Assembly (NCBI GenBank): GCA_942159475.1
Contig: OW804095.1
Coordinates: 62,524,773 to 62,588,772 of the forward strand
DNA length: 64,000 nt
Direction of reading: 5' to 3'
Source: Sthenelais limicola
Lineage: Eukaryota > Annelida > Polychaeta > Phyllodocida > Sigalionidae
The stretch's first letter is position 1. Every line of letters begins with the position of its first letter. Made by a program: the position numbers and the translations under genes. The notes beneath the pieces were generated by a model that saw nothing but the letters and a program-made list of their open reading frames with translations, made no database searches and had not been told where the DNA came from. Shown in pieces: positions 43,764 through 56,600 of this stretch.

Positions 43764-46700
43764 AAGGTGGTCTTGTATGGAGTCGAATATGATTGACATA
43801 GTAACAATAATTATTTAGTTTTGACAGGAAAAGGAACATTTCTTTAAATGTTCGATGCATTGTTTTGGAACTTCAAATAGAGTAAATTAAATCATATATA
43901 TAGTTTTGTAATGTTATAACGAAACGCTTTATTCTAATTCAGACCATATGGTTAAATGGTACATATAGCTTAATTCCAAACGACAAACCATTACCCAGGA
44001 TATCCACCCAACAACGAAGTCTTCTTCGTGAAGAAACATGTGGAAGAACTCACCTGAAAAAGAGAAATATATATCGGTAAATATTTATTTTGATAATACG
44101 CATGTGCCATATTATGATTATGATTGGAATAAGGCTTGAATCTAGCACGTGACAATGATTTACGGTCTGTTTTCACATCCACACTGCAGTTGCATTCAAA
44201 CCATAGGTTTCAAACATTGATAAATATTCAATATTTCCTCCTCTATTTCAGCACTGATGATCCATTCATCACGCATTGAAATACATTGAAACGTATACCA
44301 AAGGCACACCGATATACTTGCTCTAAAAACGAAAAGGATAAACCACCAAAGTTAAATTGATGGGACGAAAAGATATAACCACTCACTTTACGCTTCGCCA
44401 CCATCATCAACATTTTCATCGTTCATAGAAATATATCAGCCTAGTTACAGGTTGATTGCTTATGGTGTTTGGGAAGACACGAGTGTCATTAGAGGTGACT
44501 TAGGAGATCCCTTAACTTGAATAACTAGCTCAGGATAATGACAGAGATTATTCAACTCTCTGATTCCAATACCTGAGACGAGGTATATAGATTGCTTTCA
44601 CTTCATATGCGGAGTAAAGAGAGCGTGACATAACAGCGCGTCCCCTGAGCAGGCTGCGTTTAACCTGTTAAGTATTCAAAGCCATGGCTTGGCCCATGAT
44701 TAAGGTATGTTATCGCAGACCTATCCATAAACCAATGTGTGATCAGAGCATCAAGTGCCCCGATGTGGATCTAGAATGTCAACTTAGGGACTAGATATTG
44801 GCTTGAGATAGATGATACTGTACATAGCCAAGCGTTGTAGGAAGTAAGACCTGGGCATATATGTGAGTATCAAGAACATCGAGATGAGAAATTGATGTCA
44901 AACATCGACTCCCTGCATGAGAATATCCAGCGAGAAATATGGTTTATCAACCAGTAGATCTATCTAAGAGCAGCAAATAATCTATAGATGTGCAATTGGT
45001 CACATGGAGAGAGAGAACCACATAGGAAGCTATAGGAAGAAGGGCCTCTTCTCTTTCCTCTTCAGCGAGGTTGATGAATGGCAAGAAATGTGATCTTCCG
45101 AAAACATAGGTAATGGCAGAAACATATTTTCCCTGATATAAGGCTGAGCCGTTTCATGGTAAAATACATGGGAGTAGGGGAGAGGGAATGCGGAAGAGGG
45201 ATAGCAGTATCGAACCTGCAGACGTTGAACATGCAAACCAAACATGCTACTCACGACTTGTCCGTGTCGGAAACCACAGTATACATGTTTAGAGAATGTT
45301 AGAAGACCTTTGGTGTTTTCCAAGGATTGATCTCTAAATAAGGAACTAGATATAAAACAGTTGGGGTAGACGTATCCACAATAGTCCAAATAGGTACATA
45401 TAGTGTTAATACACATTATATACTCATTCATTCCTTGGCTTTATCATCGCAATACAAAAAAATCGTTTGAAGATTTGTATTTCTAGGTAAAGTTAAAGAT
45501 AGTGAAATCGTAAAGTTTAAACTCCTATAATTATACAACCTCCACGACGGTAAACTCTGCCCTCTTTCAAGAGTTACTTCTAATTCTTACACACTATTCT
45601 ACTATTATTACATTTGAGTATCTTAAGTGAAGCATGGTTTTTACGTCGTAATCGCGCACATAATCCGATCATATCACACGGACAGTGTTGCTGACGCTGG
45701 CAATATTGCAGGCGGCACAGTCTGGGCGAATACCTCCAGTCTGGGGATAGCCGTACAAAGAAGAGTTCGCATGTGAAGGATCCCTGTTATCATCAGGTAT
45801 ATTTGTACATGCTACCAGCCCCCTTTCCCCCAGCTCTCGGTCCTCACCCACCATTTATCTTCCATTGTCCCCCAGGCCGACTGATAATGAAGATCTATCC
45901 TCGCCTATCATGCCATATGTGCACCAGCCGTCTACCAAGGCTCCGTCGCAGCGTGTATGATAGTGTGTATGGAGAAAAGTGCTTTATTCCGGCCGTAGCT
46001 CAGCGGCCAATGGTGAACCTTTTACAATCACTTCTCTTGACTCGACACTTCTCAATGCCGACCAATTATACAGATGCCTCGGTTCAGGATTAATTCACAT
46101 ATTTTATTGTTTGTTCAATTAAAAAACCCAATGCAAGATGTAAGTTTTTTTAAAATATCAATATGTTAACTTGATATCATGGACAACATAATCGTTTGGC
46201 GAGCAAAACAGGATCAGTTTGGTGCAATATATCAGTGATAAACGTGTTGCATGCATCCATAGGGTATTCATGTCGAGATTATATGTCCTATATATTATTA
46301 TATGTGACCCTGATCAATGATATCCGAGCTGTCAGTAAAGGGATTGATGTATATATCAAATGGAGAGACCAAGGTCTCAAGAGGCAGAATCTCCCAACAG
46401 CCTCAACCATTACTTTAACCATATGCCGAAGGAGCCCACAGGATACTGTAATTGACTGGAGTTCAATACAGGAGGCAGTATTGTGTATAGCTGCATGTAG
46501 TACCGTGGGGTTGTCACGAATTGGAAAGTAACCATGCCACCTAACGTCACACATTGTCTCAATTCCGCACCCACCCACCCCCTCGCCCACCAATGGTATC
46601 ACGATTGTAACAAATAAACCTGTTTCCACCATACAAATATACTCTCCGATCAGACTCATGATTCATTAATTAATTAATCAGTGAATTCTTAATATCATCT

Positions 46701-47474
46701 ATTCATTTCACAAACACTTCGAAACCCTTGCTTCGTATATATCCTACAAACCTTGCCAGCAGAGTTTGTTTCCTAGATGTTAGAATAATTCGTAACAAGC
46801 TAATTCTAGCTAGGGGGACGAAGTACCAAGGTTCACATACTGCGAGGGATACAGACACCGACTTGGCCAGCATCTGGCCACTGCCATACGCTGAATTGAT
46901 ACACGATTGATTCTGGAGTAGTAACAGGTTGTTAGACGTTGGATCTCGCCACTAGGTGTCGTGGTGCCCTTGAAGATCAGAGCCATCGTTTGACAGCTCC
47001 CTGACATTTGATTGGTCTCAAGATGGGCGGCCACTACATATTCACCCAAGTGAGGGTCCACACTTTGCAAGTGAAGAAAGCTGTTGAATGACACAGTGGG
47101 TGTTAAAGTTCAGGGCAGGAACGTATAGCAAATGAGAATGTTTTCTTACAAGCGTTGAACTAATTCTTTAGCAACAAACCCATTGAGGGGATGATAAATA
47201 AGGATTAGCTGGTTCTTTGAAGACATAATATTAACGTAACATTGGTTCAATTTTATCAGAATAATTGTCGAACACATGCGGAAAATGTGTTATGCCTCTA
47301 GCACAAAAGGGTTAATTATAATCAATTAATGCAATATACCCTGCAGTCCTGACTTGAAAAAACTATGGAGCTGTGCTGATACGTACTGAAACCAACAAAC
47401 TAACAAACTGAGAATTGATTTTAGTTTAAAACCTTTTTACACACATGAGCAGTTAGAAAGATCCAGTTTGGGGG
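43764..47474. other. Unassigned non-coding sequence
   Basis: No supported gene. Frames at 45,030-45,431 (minus, 133 codons) and 46,196-46,531 (plus, 111 codons) are not recognisable, and the former overlaps a tRNA-like segment. A run of TTAATTAATTAATCA at about 46,666 is a possible homeodomain-type site or AT noise. Confidence 0.5.
45195..45265 (-). repeat. tRNA-like segment, candidate SINE head
   Basis: Minus strand GTGAGTAGCATGTTTGG, then TTTGCATG, then TGCAGGTTCGATACTGC follows the order D-arm/A box, anticodon region, T-arm/B box seen in tRNA-derived SINEs. GGTTCGATACT matches 9 of 11 positions of the B-box consensus. Stem pairing is poor, so it is not a functional tRNA gene. Downstream on the minus strand there is a pyrimidine-rich stretch, but no tail or target duplication could be found. 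Confidence 0.4.
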
Positions 47475-47499
47475 TGCAGTTCGGTTGATCCGAACTGCA
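47475..47499. repeat. Hairpin, 10-bp perfect stem
   Basis: TGCAGTTCGG and CCGAACTGCA are separated by TTGAT. It lies 220 bp upstream of the large palindrome at 47,720 and shares a short GATCAGTTT segment with it just downstream. Confidence 0.75.
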
Positions 47500-47719
47500 T
47501 ACGCGATCAGTTTCAGGCTTCCATGGTTACACGCGACAAAAAGACGCAATCTGGTTGGCGCAGCGTAGGCCTGACTCACAAACTAGTACAAATGATGTTG
47601 TCTCAAGCCGCGTATAACTTAGGCCTGCGAATTGCGTTGAATCTAGCCTCCTCAAGCTAAACTTAAACAAGTTAAATCTACTTTTTAACATTCAAATACA
47701 GTGTGTAATACATGGAAAT

Positions 47720-47815
47720 GGCACTCTGTTCGGGTTCAAACTGAGCTCGACACGATCAGAAAACGGGACTCTTTTTCTGATGTGTGGAGATCAGTTTGAA
47801 CCCGAACAGAGTGCC
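47720..47815. repeat. 96-bp near-perfect palindrome
   Basis: The left arm starts GGCACTCTGTTCGGGTTCAA and the right arm is its reverse complement, ending TTGAACCCGAACAGAGTGCC. The first 25 bp pair perfectly; pairing continues with three mismatches and one bulge to about 44 bp per arm, leaving a loop of only a few bases. This is either a very short foldback/MITE or an inverted duplication. Transcribed, it would form a long hairpin able to feed small-RNA processing; no evidence of transcription exists in the sequence. Confidence 0.93.
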
Positions 47816-47959
47816 GGTCACATTTGCTATAATTACCTGTTCTGATTTAATTACATTGTATAGGCAATGTATCTTCCTATCACTATCACTGATAATCCAT
47901 TAGTAGTAACGCAATCCCTCTACTAACAGAATTATGGAATCTGTAAAAGAATTAATCTT

Positions 47960-47980
47960 CAGCCAGCCAGCCAGCCAGCC
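47960..47980. repeat. (CCAG)n microsatellite
   Basis: Five CAGC-type units in a row. Short simple repeat. Confidence 0.93.
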
Positions 47981-48491
47981 AAAGAAACACAGAGTTAAGT
48001 ATATGAGATCACGAACCTTCAAGGTATTTAATCTTCCATTGCCCGACAACGTTTCTTTATTCTAACGAGCATTCAGTACACCAACCCGTCTTCTCTGATA
48101 GGGGTCCTCCACTAGGGAAAACCTTGTCAAAGACAAGTCTTATGTCTCTCAGACAAGGTGTATTTCCATGTCTTAACGTGTCTCTGACAGAAAATCTCCT
48201 AGTGGAGGAGCGCACTAAGACACTGTCACTGACAATTTTCACTTGTCTTTGCAACGTCAAAAAAATCAAATCATTTTGATTTTCGAAAAGACTTGTCTCG
48301 TGTCTGAGAGACTGAAGACATGGTGTCTTGTAGTGGAGTAGCTTCAAATAGTTGTCAGAGACAACTTTTCACGTTTGACCTAGTGCTCTACATTCCCTCA
48401 GCCAATCACATGCCTTGTTACAATGCACGTGCAACCCTCATGACACATTGAACCGTTACAATCATGTGCAATGTGGCCATCAACTGAGACG

Positions 48492-48572
48492 GGGGAGAGA
48501 TGCAGGAGAAAGAGAAAGAGAGAGAAAGGGGGGAGGGATGTAGGAGAAAGAGAAAGAGAGAGAGGGAGGTGT
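48492..48572. repeat. GA-rich tandem duplication
   Basis: Two copies of a roughly 40-48-bp purine unit (GGAGGGATGTAGGAGAAAGA and further GA repeats). It lies within the 1.4-kb transposon. The purine strand bias makes H-DNA possible. Confidence 0.85.
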
Positions 48573-48618
48573 TGGAGGAAGGAGGAAACTCTTCTGCCTA
48601 AAATTTCATTATGCCTTA

Positions 48619-48790
48619 ATTCTACTCTAGACAAAATCTAGCTACGTTCTGTTCTGATTTGTATTATTTCAAAAATGATAAATTTAGTGTGAAATTCAGC
48701 TAATATTGCCCTAGGTTATTTTCCCCTCGATTCTATTCTAGACAAAATCCAGTAACTTTCTGGTCAGATTTGTATCATTTCAAAAATAAT
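48619..48790. repeat. Imperfect direct repeat, about 60 bp, offset 111 bp
   Basis: Copy 1 (48,620-48,677) and copy 2 (48,731-48,788) share TTCTA-TCTAGACAAAATC, then AGTAAC/GCTACG-type variation, TTCTG, GATTTGTAT-ATTTCAAAAAT. Around 80 percent identity by eye. They lie in the interior of the 1.4-kb transposon. Confidence 0.85.
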
Positions 48791-49081
48791 TATTGGGGGT
48801 GGGGGGTTATGAAAATAATGACTGATCATCCAAGAAATAGGCTACATCAATTATCTCAAGTATTTAACAGTTAAGTTAAAAGAGGAGAAGGAGGAGGAGG
48901 AGCACGAATTCGGAGGTTTTGTGGCAATGTAAATTTTGTTAAAATAAATTATATAATTTACTGAAATTTCACGTCTATATTCTTGATTCATTTCCTTAAT
49001 TGTTTGGTGTATTGAATAATATGTTCAACAACTGGTTCTTTTTAAGCTTCTTGAAGAAAGAGAAGGGGGAGAGAGACTAGG

Positions 49082-49121
49082 GAGGGGGGGGGGGAAGAAG
49101 AGGGGAGGGAGAAAGAACGGA
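49082..49121. repeat. G-rich simple tract
   Basis: GAGGGGGGGGGGG followed by GAAGAAGAGGGGAGGGAG. Purine-only strand with several G runs, inside the 1.4-kb transposon. Possible G-quadruplex. Confidence 0.85.
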
Positions 49122-49546
49122 GGGGATAAAAAATTAATAAAAAATCGGGCATTGATTAAATAGTTTGATGTCCTTATAAGGTCAAATGCCTTGTTGATCC
49201 CGTTTCTATAGGTTGTTGATCACGTTTCCATAGAAACGCTAAGACAAATTGTCTCAGACATCTGACCCTAGTGGAAGACCAAGTCACTGACACAAAATCT
49301 GTGTTTGGGACAACGCCTCTCTTGTCAGTGACTTTGTCTCTGACAGATTTTGCTAGTGGAGGAGTGGGCGATTCCGTGTCTAAGACAAAGTCGGCGGGAT
49401 GAGTTGTACAGTTAAGACAATGTTGTAAGGACCTCCTCCACTTAAAATATTTGTCTCAAGCTTTAGAGTTTTGTCACAGACTGACTGGAAGTTTTTCTTA
49501 ACACAATGTCAGTGACAAAAATTTTCCTAGTGGAGGACCCCTATGA

Positions 49547-52500
49547 GACAGCGGGAATCCTAAGAGCAGAAGTACTGCAAAACAGCAACGCGAACAGGGA
49601 AAAGTTTCCGGCGTTCCGGACATAGTGCATAATGTATAAATTTGAACCATTCCTGCAGTCAAGGCTTGCTGAAACTGTACAATGCCTTGAATAGGTAGGG
49701 ATTAAGTAGAGCTCCAGGTGTAGTGAATAATAAAAGAACTATATATCATACCACAAAACGCAACGACCATTTCAGTAGTGGATGTGATAGGCATATATAT
49801 GCTTTACCTTATATACAAAAGCACTATTACATTGCTAGTAGAAGTGCACTCCAAGCAGTACATACTAATGTAATTCCCATTTAAATACTATCATATATAT
49901 GAATGGCATTTGGCAGCACTAAATTCACTTTATGACATTTCATTGCCATAGTAAAGTATATAAATATAGGAAATTAAAGCCCTAAGTCCATCGACATTAA
50001 TTGCTTCTGCCAGCGGACACTAAAAGAGGCATCAGGTATGTCCACTTAAGTTTTTGTATTTTCAGTTTTTCATTCAGTTTATTGGGGGTTATTGGCATGA
50101 GCAATCCTAATATCAAAATAGCTTTCGGGTGACGATTATCTACTTGAGGGATGTCGCAGAAATATCCTGTTTAGTCATCCAACAGGTCAATCCCTCTAGA
50201 TACTAATTAGAATACCATTAAACTAGATCTAGCAACACCGAACACGGAAATAAAACATTGGGACGCGTGAAGCACTCACATTCCAGAGCCAACAGTGACC
50301 ATTATTCGCATGCAGAAAAACTTCAATGCACAGCAGTGGAAGCGTTGGTTTAACTTTGAATGCAACGAAGTAGCTGGCTCTGTCAGGAAAAAATGTTATC
50401 GCGTTTCATCAGGCCGACTATAGGTGCTTTTTGCTCTAAGACTCCCGCGAGAATATTCAGGAAGGAAAGTCCTTCTCGTGCCTCTATCTCGCATGCCCGC
50501 AGAAGCACGCAAGCACCAAGACAGCTTTTACCCCTAAGTAAATAGCATTATCGTTATTCCCCTAAAGAAGGCAATAATAATTATGAAGTCCTCATGGATA
50601 GTTTGTACATCATTTCCATAAATATCAGTTCCCTCAAATGTGCATGGTTGAAAGGGTTCTCAATCCGTGCGACCATCTAGTTAGTATCTTTTAATGTTGA
50701 ATAGCCTTGATTCCTGCAGAACTGTAAACGATTATGTGGTGATCCGGTCGTTTAGACATTAAAGGAAGCCGTGATTGCCATTGATGCTGATAGTATTGAT
50801 CAACGTTGGGCAGTATTGACCACAAGACGATGGGTGGACAGACATGGACATCAGAGAAGAAGGAAGGACATGGAGCGTTTGTCAGGCAACCCTAGTCCAT
50901 GTGCCTAGAATGATGCCTGTGACCTTCCCCTCTCTACCACACTCCAAGACGTGTACATGCCCATTCTTGACAGAGTAATTAGCCATGGCGTGGACCTTGC
51001 AATACACCAGAAAATCTTCGCTTTTGCTTTAGGAATTTCCACACAAGACTTTCTGATTAATTGTGTTTGCATACTGCTGGTTCCAGTTGCAACATATATA
51101 CGCGGGATGTTATATTTCATCAGACACGAGGACAACATGTAGTACACTATTCTGGATACGCCCACAAGAGTTGGTGGATCTCACAGACGAGCCAGTTGAT
51201 ACTGAACACATCACAAGGGAATTGTGTTTTGCATATGATAACTCAAAAAGCATGACTAGCCAGACTTGAAATCGAACATTTCAGATACCTCTATGGTATT
51301 AATCTATATCTCTACAAGAACCCAACAATAAAACTTGCAAAGGTATATAGGCCGCATAACGAGTCTATAGCGTTGGCCTAGGTAATATGACTACAAAAAC
51401 TACCATTGGAAAGAACAGCCAATGGCTAATGGAGAAGATGGCATGGAATTCATTTGAACTCTATCATGGACAGAGCAGCCTCTATATCCTGGCTTTCTTT
51501 GCACTGCCCGAAGTATAGAGGCAAGTAATAAAAAGGGCCCTTGAATGGATGCTCTATGGCGATGTTGACAGTTACCACGCACCTCATTTTGGAATCTTGG
51601 GATAAAAAGCCCCCATTTCTATCCATATTACATCATATTATATACCTATACATATAATATATATGAGAGAGTGAGAGAAATTTCAGACCATTCTCACAAA
51701 TATATCACAAGAGGGGCTAACCGGACAATTTTAAGCGATGACATGAGTGATATTATGACCGCACTACACAATGAAATAGAAAAAAGGTACAAAAAACATG
51801 GATTCGAGATTAAACAGAGCTGAAATGGAGATGATATACTCCAGTTATGTGAGTGATGGTATAAGAGGGGGGTCATGATTGGAAAAAAAAGCAACAAAGG
51901 GATTTGATTGAACGCTGGATACTGCATGTATAGTACTTTATTTTGAATTTATATTTTCGTACTGCCGAGCCTTTTGGGGTCATTTTCGCTTATAACAAAG
52001 GGTCGTGTTGCATAGAGGATCTGATTGATGCGAATCCAACTCAAAAGCTTTCAGTTCGGTTTCTTCAAATCTTCTAGGACCGGAAACTCATAAATATCAC
52101 ATCTACTGAATATGAAACGCGTGGCCCGCCTCTGTGCATTGGGAAGAAAGCCTCAGTACAGTCGCGCTCCGGAGTAGTTGGGTGAAAACTTCCTAAGACT
52201 CTGGATCCAAAGGTTCGCATCTAAATTCATGGGCTGCCCGAGGACCAGTGGCATCTTGAACCCAGGTATCAGTAGGATGCCAGGTGGCACCACCTCCGTC
52301 CGTCTCGTCCCCGGCCTAGGCCATTACCTATAGGGGGCAGAGATAAGGGTGTGAGAGCACCGACATGTTTAAGGCTGATGGGTCCTAAACAGGGGCATGA
52401 TTGCCGACAAATCTGATGCATTGCAGACACGACTCAGTCGGCAAAAAATCAACAAATTAAATCTACATAGTGCAGCCTCGGCCACGGTTTGTATGAGCAT

Positions 52501-53507
52501 ACTCTAACTGGGACCGACGCGCGGCCTCTGGCCAACTCTGGTCCAAATGTCGTCTGCAAATTGTCACGGCACTTTTCACCAGAGCTATATTTTTAAAAGA
52601 GCCAACAAATTGGTATTTTAGACATATTGGTGTTCTGATTCTCCTTTCATCCATCGGCATTGCTTGAAGTCACGGGGCTATCTCCATTGGAATAATAGTA
52701 TTAGTAATATCCTAGGAACACGATGTCCAAGTTGTTTTCTGGGCTGGTTTAACTTGCAAGCTCGAGATGAATCGACAATATAAGATCAATTACTCTGCTT
52801 CTATAAAGCACTCGATATCTGAGTGCACAATTCTCGTGCATTATCACTATGTCAGGATAAGGGCAATACGAATATGGTGAATTCAAAAATATGGGTTGTC
52901 TGACCTAAAAGGGCAACACAATGTTAGCGAGAGGCAACGGTAGAATAAGGAGGATTGCTGGAATAAAATGGGTACATTCTTTCCAAAGCCAATCATAAAG
53001 GTCACTTGATGTGGAGGAAAGTACGTTAGAAATAATATTTGATCGGATGAACAGCTTCTTCATAATCAAGTTATATTGTATGAGGCCCATAGCACACAAC
53101 AGCGGAAGTATTTGATGGAAGCATTAATCTTATTGATCTTGGCAATACATATGCTGGGACACTTTGGATGGATTCTGTATACATCAATCAAGAGAACCCT
53201 CTCGCTTGAAAGTGGCATTTTCCGACCTTAACAAAACCGGTCATCCAACAAACGTTGAACATACAATTCCAAGCAGCCAACATTCAAGCACTCGGATCGA
53301 GCCTTCCAAATTGCATTTCAAATTCAATTTTCTCGGATCTCAAACGACAAGCAGAGATCAGGACCATCTAGGTAATAATAGGGGTGTGGACAGAAGGTGT
53401 GGAATATGCGCCTTATCCCTCAGTGGCCTAGTACATATTGACAAAGTGGTCTCGATAATTATCAAGAAATTAATGTTGATCTGCTGTACTTCGTTACCAA
53501 ACACTGG
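49547..53507. other. Unassigned non-coding sequence
   Basis: No supported gene. Frames around 50.76-51.14 kb (plus) give ordinary-looking peptides (for example VYMPILDRVISHGVDLAIHQ at 50,953) but are interrupted by stops and not recognisable. The CTCF-like pair near 52.3 kb is listed separately. Confidence 0.45.
52277..52340 (+). promoter_or_regulatory. Paired CTCF-like motifs
   Basis: CCTATAGGGGGCAG at 52,327-52,340 matches 12 of 14 positions of the vertebrate CTCF core CCASYAGRKGGCRS. ATGCCAGGTGGCAC at 52,277-52,290, same strand and 50 bp upstream, matches 11 of 14. The local sequence is GC-rich. CTCF exists across bilaterians, but motif use in this organism is unknown, and single matches at this level are expected by chance over 64 kb. 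Confidence 0.25.
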
Positions 53508-53564
53508 TTATTGCATGGAGCAATTGCATGGAGCAATTGCATGGAGCAATTGCATGGAGCAATA
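53508..53564. repeat. 13-bp minisatellite
   Basis: About 4.3 copies of CAATTGCATGGAG, identical where complete (from 53,521), bounded by GTTATTGC on the left and GCAATAAC on the right, so the whole array has inverted edges. The identity of the copies implies recent expansion. It ends the open frame 53,164-53,565, in which it would encode repeated Met-Glu-Gln-type residues. Confidence 0.95.
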
Positions 53565-53640
53565 ACGGCTGATTTTGTCCCCTGCACCTGCGTTTGCATT
53601 GAGTGGCGGTTTCTATATGTCACATCGATACACATTCAAA

Positions 53641-53672
53641 CCAAATCTAATCCAAATCTAATCCAAGCTAAT
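53641..53672. repeat. 11-bp tandem repeat, three units
   Basis: CCAAATCTAAT twice, then CCAAGCTAAT. A short tandem array 75 bp downstream of the 13-bp minisatellite. Confidence 0.85.
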
Positions 53673-56600
53673 AACAGTCTGTATATATAACAATATTGCC
53701 ATTGTCTTAGATATGTTCTATCTACAAAAGGACAAGTATCCGTCGTGGGAAAGGCACCTCCTGAGGATTAACATACGAGTACGTTAATATTATTTTCCTT
53801 GTTGGAAATATCTTTTAAGCCGCGAGCCTTTTTCACCCGGCTTGACAATCGTCAAATATTCGCAACCTGTCTATTATGCCAGAGCAGTATATCAAGAGTG
53901 AGGTGTGAAGAACAAGGGAATGAAATAAAATTAAAAAAAAGGAACGAGTCTCACACCTGCTCTTTATACGCCTCCCATGCAATTTCCTCTGGCATATTCC
54001 CCATGATGATAGGGTTCCCTCGGGGGTGCCGGTGAGAAAAGAATGTCTCCATATGGCAAAAGTGTAGCTTCTTGTTGTATACCTCCTGTCTACAATATAC
54101 CCAGCCAAACGCTATTCATACATATATATTTATGTACTAACGCGAGATATACTAGAGATTGGCCAGAAGGCCACAGCTATTGCTTGGACAATGCCCCTTT
54201 ATAGAAACCAACAGTGACTTTGCGTCACCATAATATGAAGAGACTATTCCCTAATTTGGGAGGTTTGTCTAACATATATGTGCGCCAGTATCCATTAAAT
54301 TAGCACTCGCTGGCGGGTCTCCGGTGGAATTAATGCTATCGCAAACACGGGGTCGGACATAAAGGCATTAGATTGCCTGCCTTACAGTGGGAATAATAAA
54401 AAATGATGATAACACAATAAGCAGGGGTCAGACAGCTTATACACTATAATGATGGTACGTATAGGAAGATAGAGACTGGGCTCGTAAACCCAGTATAAAT
54501 GTACCGATTGCTACAGGTCAGAGGAGGTCTGCAGTAAAGTGGTACAAGGGAGGGGTTCCACTAATTATTATTTGCCATGGGTCCATTGCGTGAGGCAGGA
54601 CGAGGAGGAAAGCTAATAAAGCTTCTCTTCCTATGATGCAAACCGGATTCTATATCAAAGAGGCGATGAAGTGCAGTATCGACCAAAGCTTTGTAGAGTT
54701 TAATAAAAGTAATTAAGAAAGGTTAGAAACGCTAAGCAACTGGGTGCTTGCTAGTTACACGTTCAATGTTTTGCGACCTGCATGCCTTTCTTATATGAAT
54801 GTTGATAACCTAACAGACCTCACAGGTTAAAGTTGTTCGTTAGACGCAACAATTACATCTTGCCTCCTGAAATATGCATATCCTATTTCCAGAAACCATC
54901 CTAGAAAACCGATGTCATCAAAAACGTAAATACCAGCCCAGGACACTTCATAACCTCAGATTTTCAGTTTCCGGAACCGGAGAGAGATGTACTCAGGTTC
55001 ACTTAAGTAAGATCTGGTACGCCAAATAAAAATAAATAAGTACAGTGAGTAGTAACAGAAACAGGAATGTTAAGGTCAGAAATGTTGTATTGAACTTAAA
55101 GATAAATATCACATAACTGAGGTTTCTTTAACAAGGCCAACGCCTCACAAAACAGCCAGGTAAACACAGACCGCAAAGGAACATTTGAAGGGCTAATTTT
55201 AGTGTACCGACTGTCAGCACAAAGTGATGATTTGGGACTCCCATCTTAATGGCAATTTTAAACTACATGGCATTACACCTACGTTTACATTAACCTAACG
55301 TGTGATATTGCATTCAGGAGCACTTAGATTTGCAAGCATTCAGACTAAAAGGTATTTGAATGTATCAGTGTGTCGATGAGGACAAGTGTTGCATCTTATT
55401 TATTATAATATATGAAAATGTTGTGGGGCATATATATCATATCATACCAAGTGGCAGATACCAGATGGATATGTTGTGATGAGGGACAAGAGGCCACAAG
55501 ATTGATGCTAAAAGGTAGGTGTTTGACTAGACCCTATAAGGCCTGGTTGATACAGATACGCGACAGGCGAAACGTGGCGTGACTAGAATACAACTATCTC
55601 CGCAGATTATCGCTCTTTCATTGCTGACGCCGCTCCTCATTATTTGGCTGGGCAATAGGTCTAAGAAGGCTTGGTCAGTGAGTGAGGAATCGAAATAGCC
55701 AGGAACCTTAGTGCAATTTGTACAGGTTGTAACTTTCATGGTTGCGACTCCATTTGACTCCTGTGTTCGTCTGTCCATATTGTTATAATCCTAATGATTA
55801 TGATGCTAGTGTACTTTACGAACGTTCAAAAGGGATTAATAGAACTGTCCCCACTTTTCTCACATCTGACATTCATACACAATATCTAGCTGTAAGAATA
55901 TTGCTTATGATTAGACTATGTTTGGACCTTTTTGGACGTCATATACGGGTCATTGTCGTCAATAATTAGTGATCAACCACCTGTCTGTGAATAGTTGCAG
56001 GTCCAGAAGCAATAGCGACCAGTTTGGTGAAACAGGTAAGCTAAGAATTTTGTCAATGAAAATGCAACGGCATCACTTCTAAATGGCAATGTGAAAGTTT
56101 CTGTTCCATGCATGTATGAAGTAAATATTAATATTGTTTGCGCTAATTCAAGCCACAACAAATCAGAAACGTTATTGAGGAGAGCTCCTCTCCTGAAATC
56201 AATGCAAATCAATGTAATACACCATGTGGCAAAGAGTGAGCAAGGAGATTTAAATGGTGGATACTTCCATCAGTTCGAATTTTCAACGACCAATTCAAGT
56301 GCCTTATGAAATGAATACCCATAAAATAAAAGCAACAATACTTGCATTTATTTGACGGCCCAAGCATAATTCTAAATAGGCTAGATGACATTGCTTGTTC
56401 TCACTAAGTCTCTAGTAAATGTGTAAATCTACAGTGTGGCGTATACTCATATATATATTATGTATAGTGTATATGAGTACCTCGTTCACACCTCGGTATA
56501 TACCAATACACAAACAGTCAGATATACAATAAGATCAGTAGGAGTCTTTGAAAGGAGATAGAGGTACATTTTATTATCCAAACTGTCTTCACTAATGGAT

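Larger units (their letters stand above)
48099..49543. mobile_element. 1.4-kb non-autonomous DNA transposon, GGGGTCCTCC ends
   Basis: The left end TAGGGGTCCTCCACTAGG is matched by the reverse complement of the right end at 49,526-49,543; pairing continues into A-rich sequence with a one-base shift. TGA flanks both sides (48,096-48,098 and 49,544-49,546), consistent with a 3-bp target duplication, although TA inside that boundary is an alternative. Both subterminal regions, each about 250-350 bp, carry degenerate internal copies of CTAGTGGAGGAG and many GTCTCTGACA-type motifs. The interior has a GA-rich tandem repeat and a 111-bp-offset duplication. No transposase-like frame is present; the 96-codon minus frame at 48,057-48,347 is repeat shadow. 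Confidence 0.85.

Noticed and set aside
50756..51142. Two consecutive open stretches in one frame around an in-frame TAG
   Set aside because: Looked like a broken gene, but neither half is recognisable and no intron boundary removes the stop convincingly.
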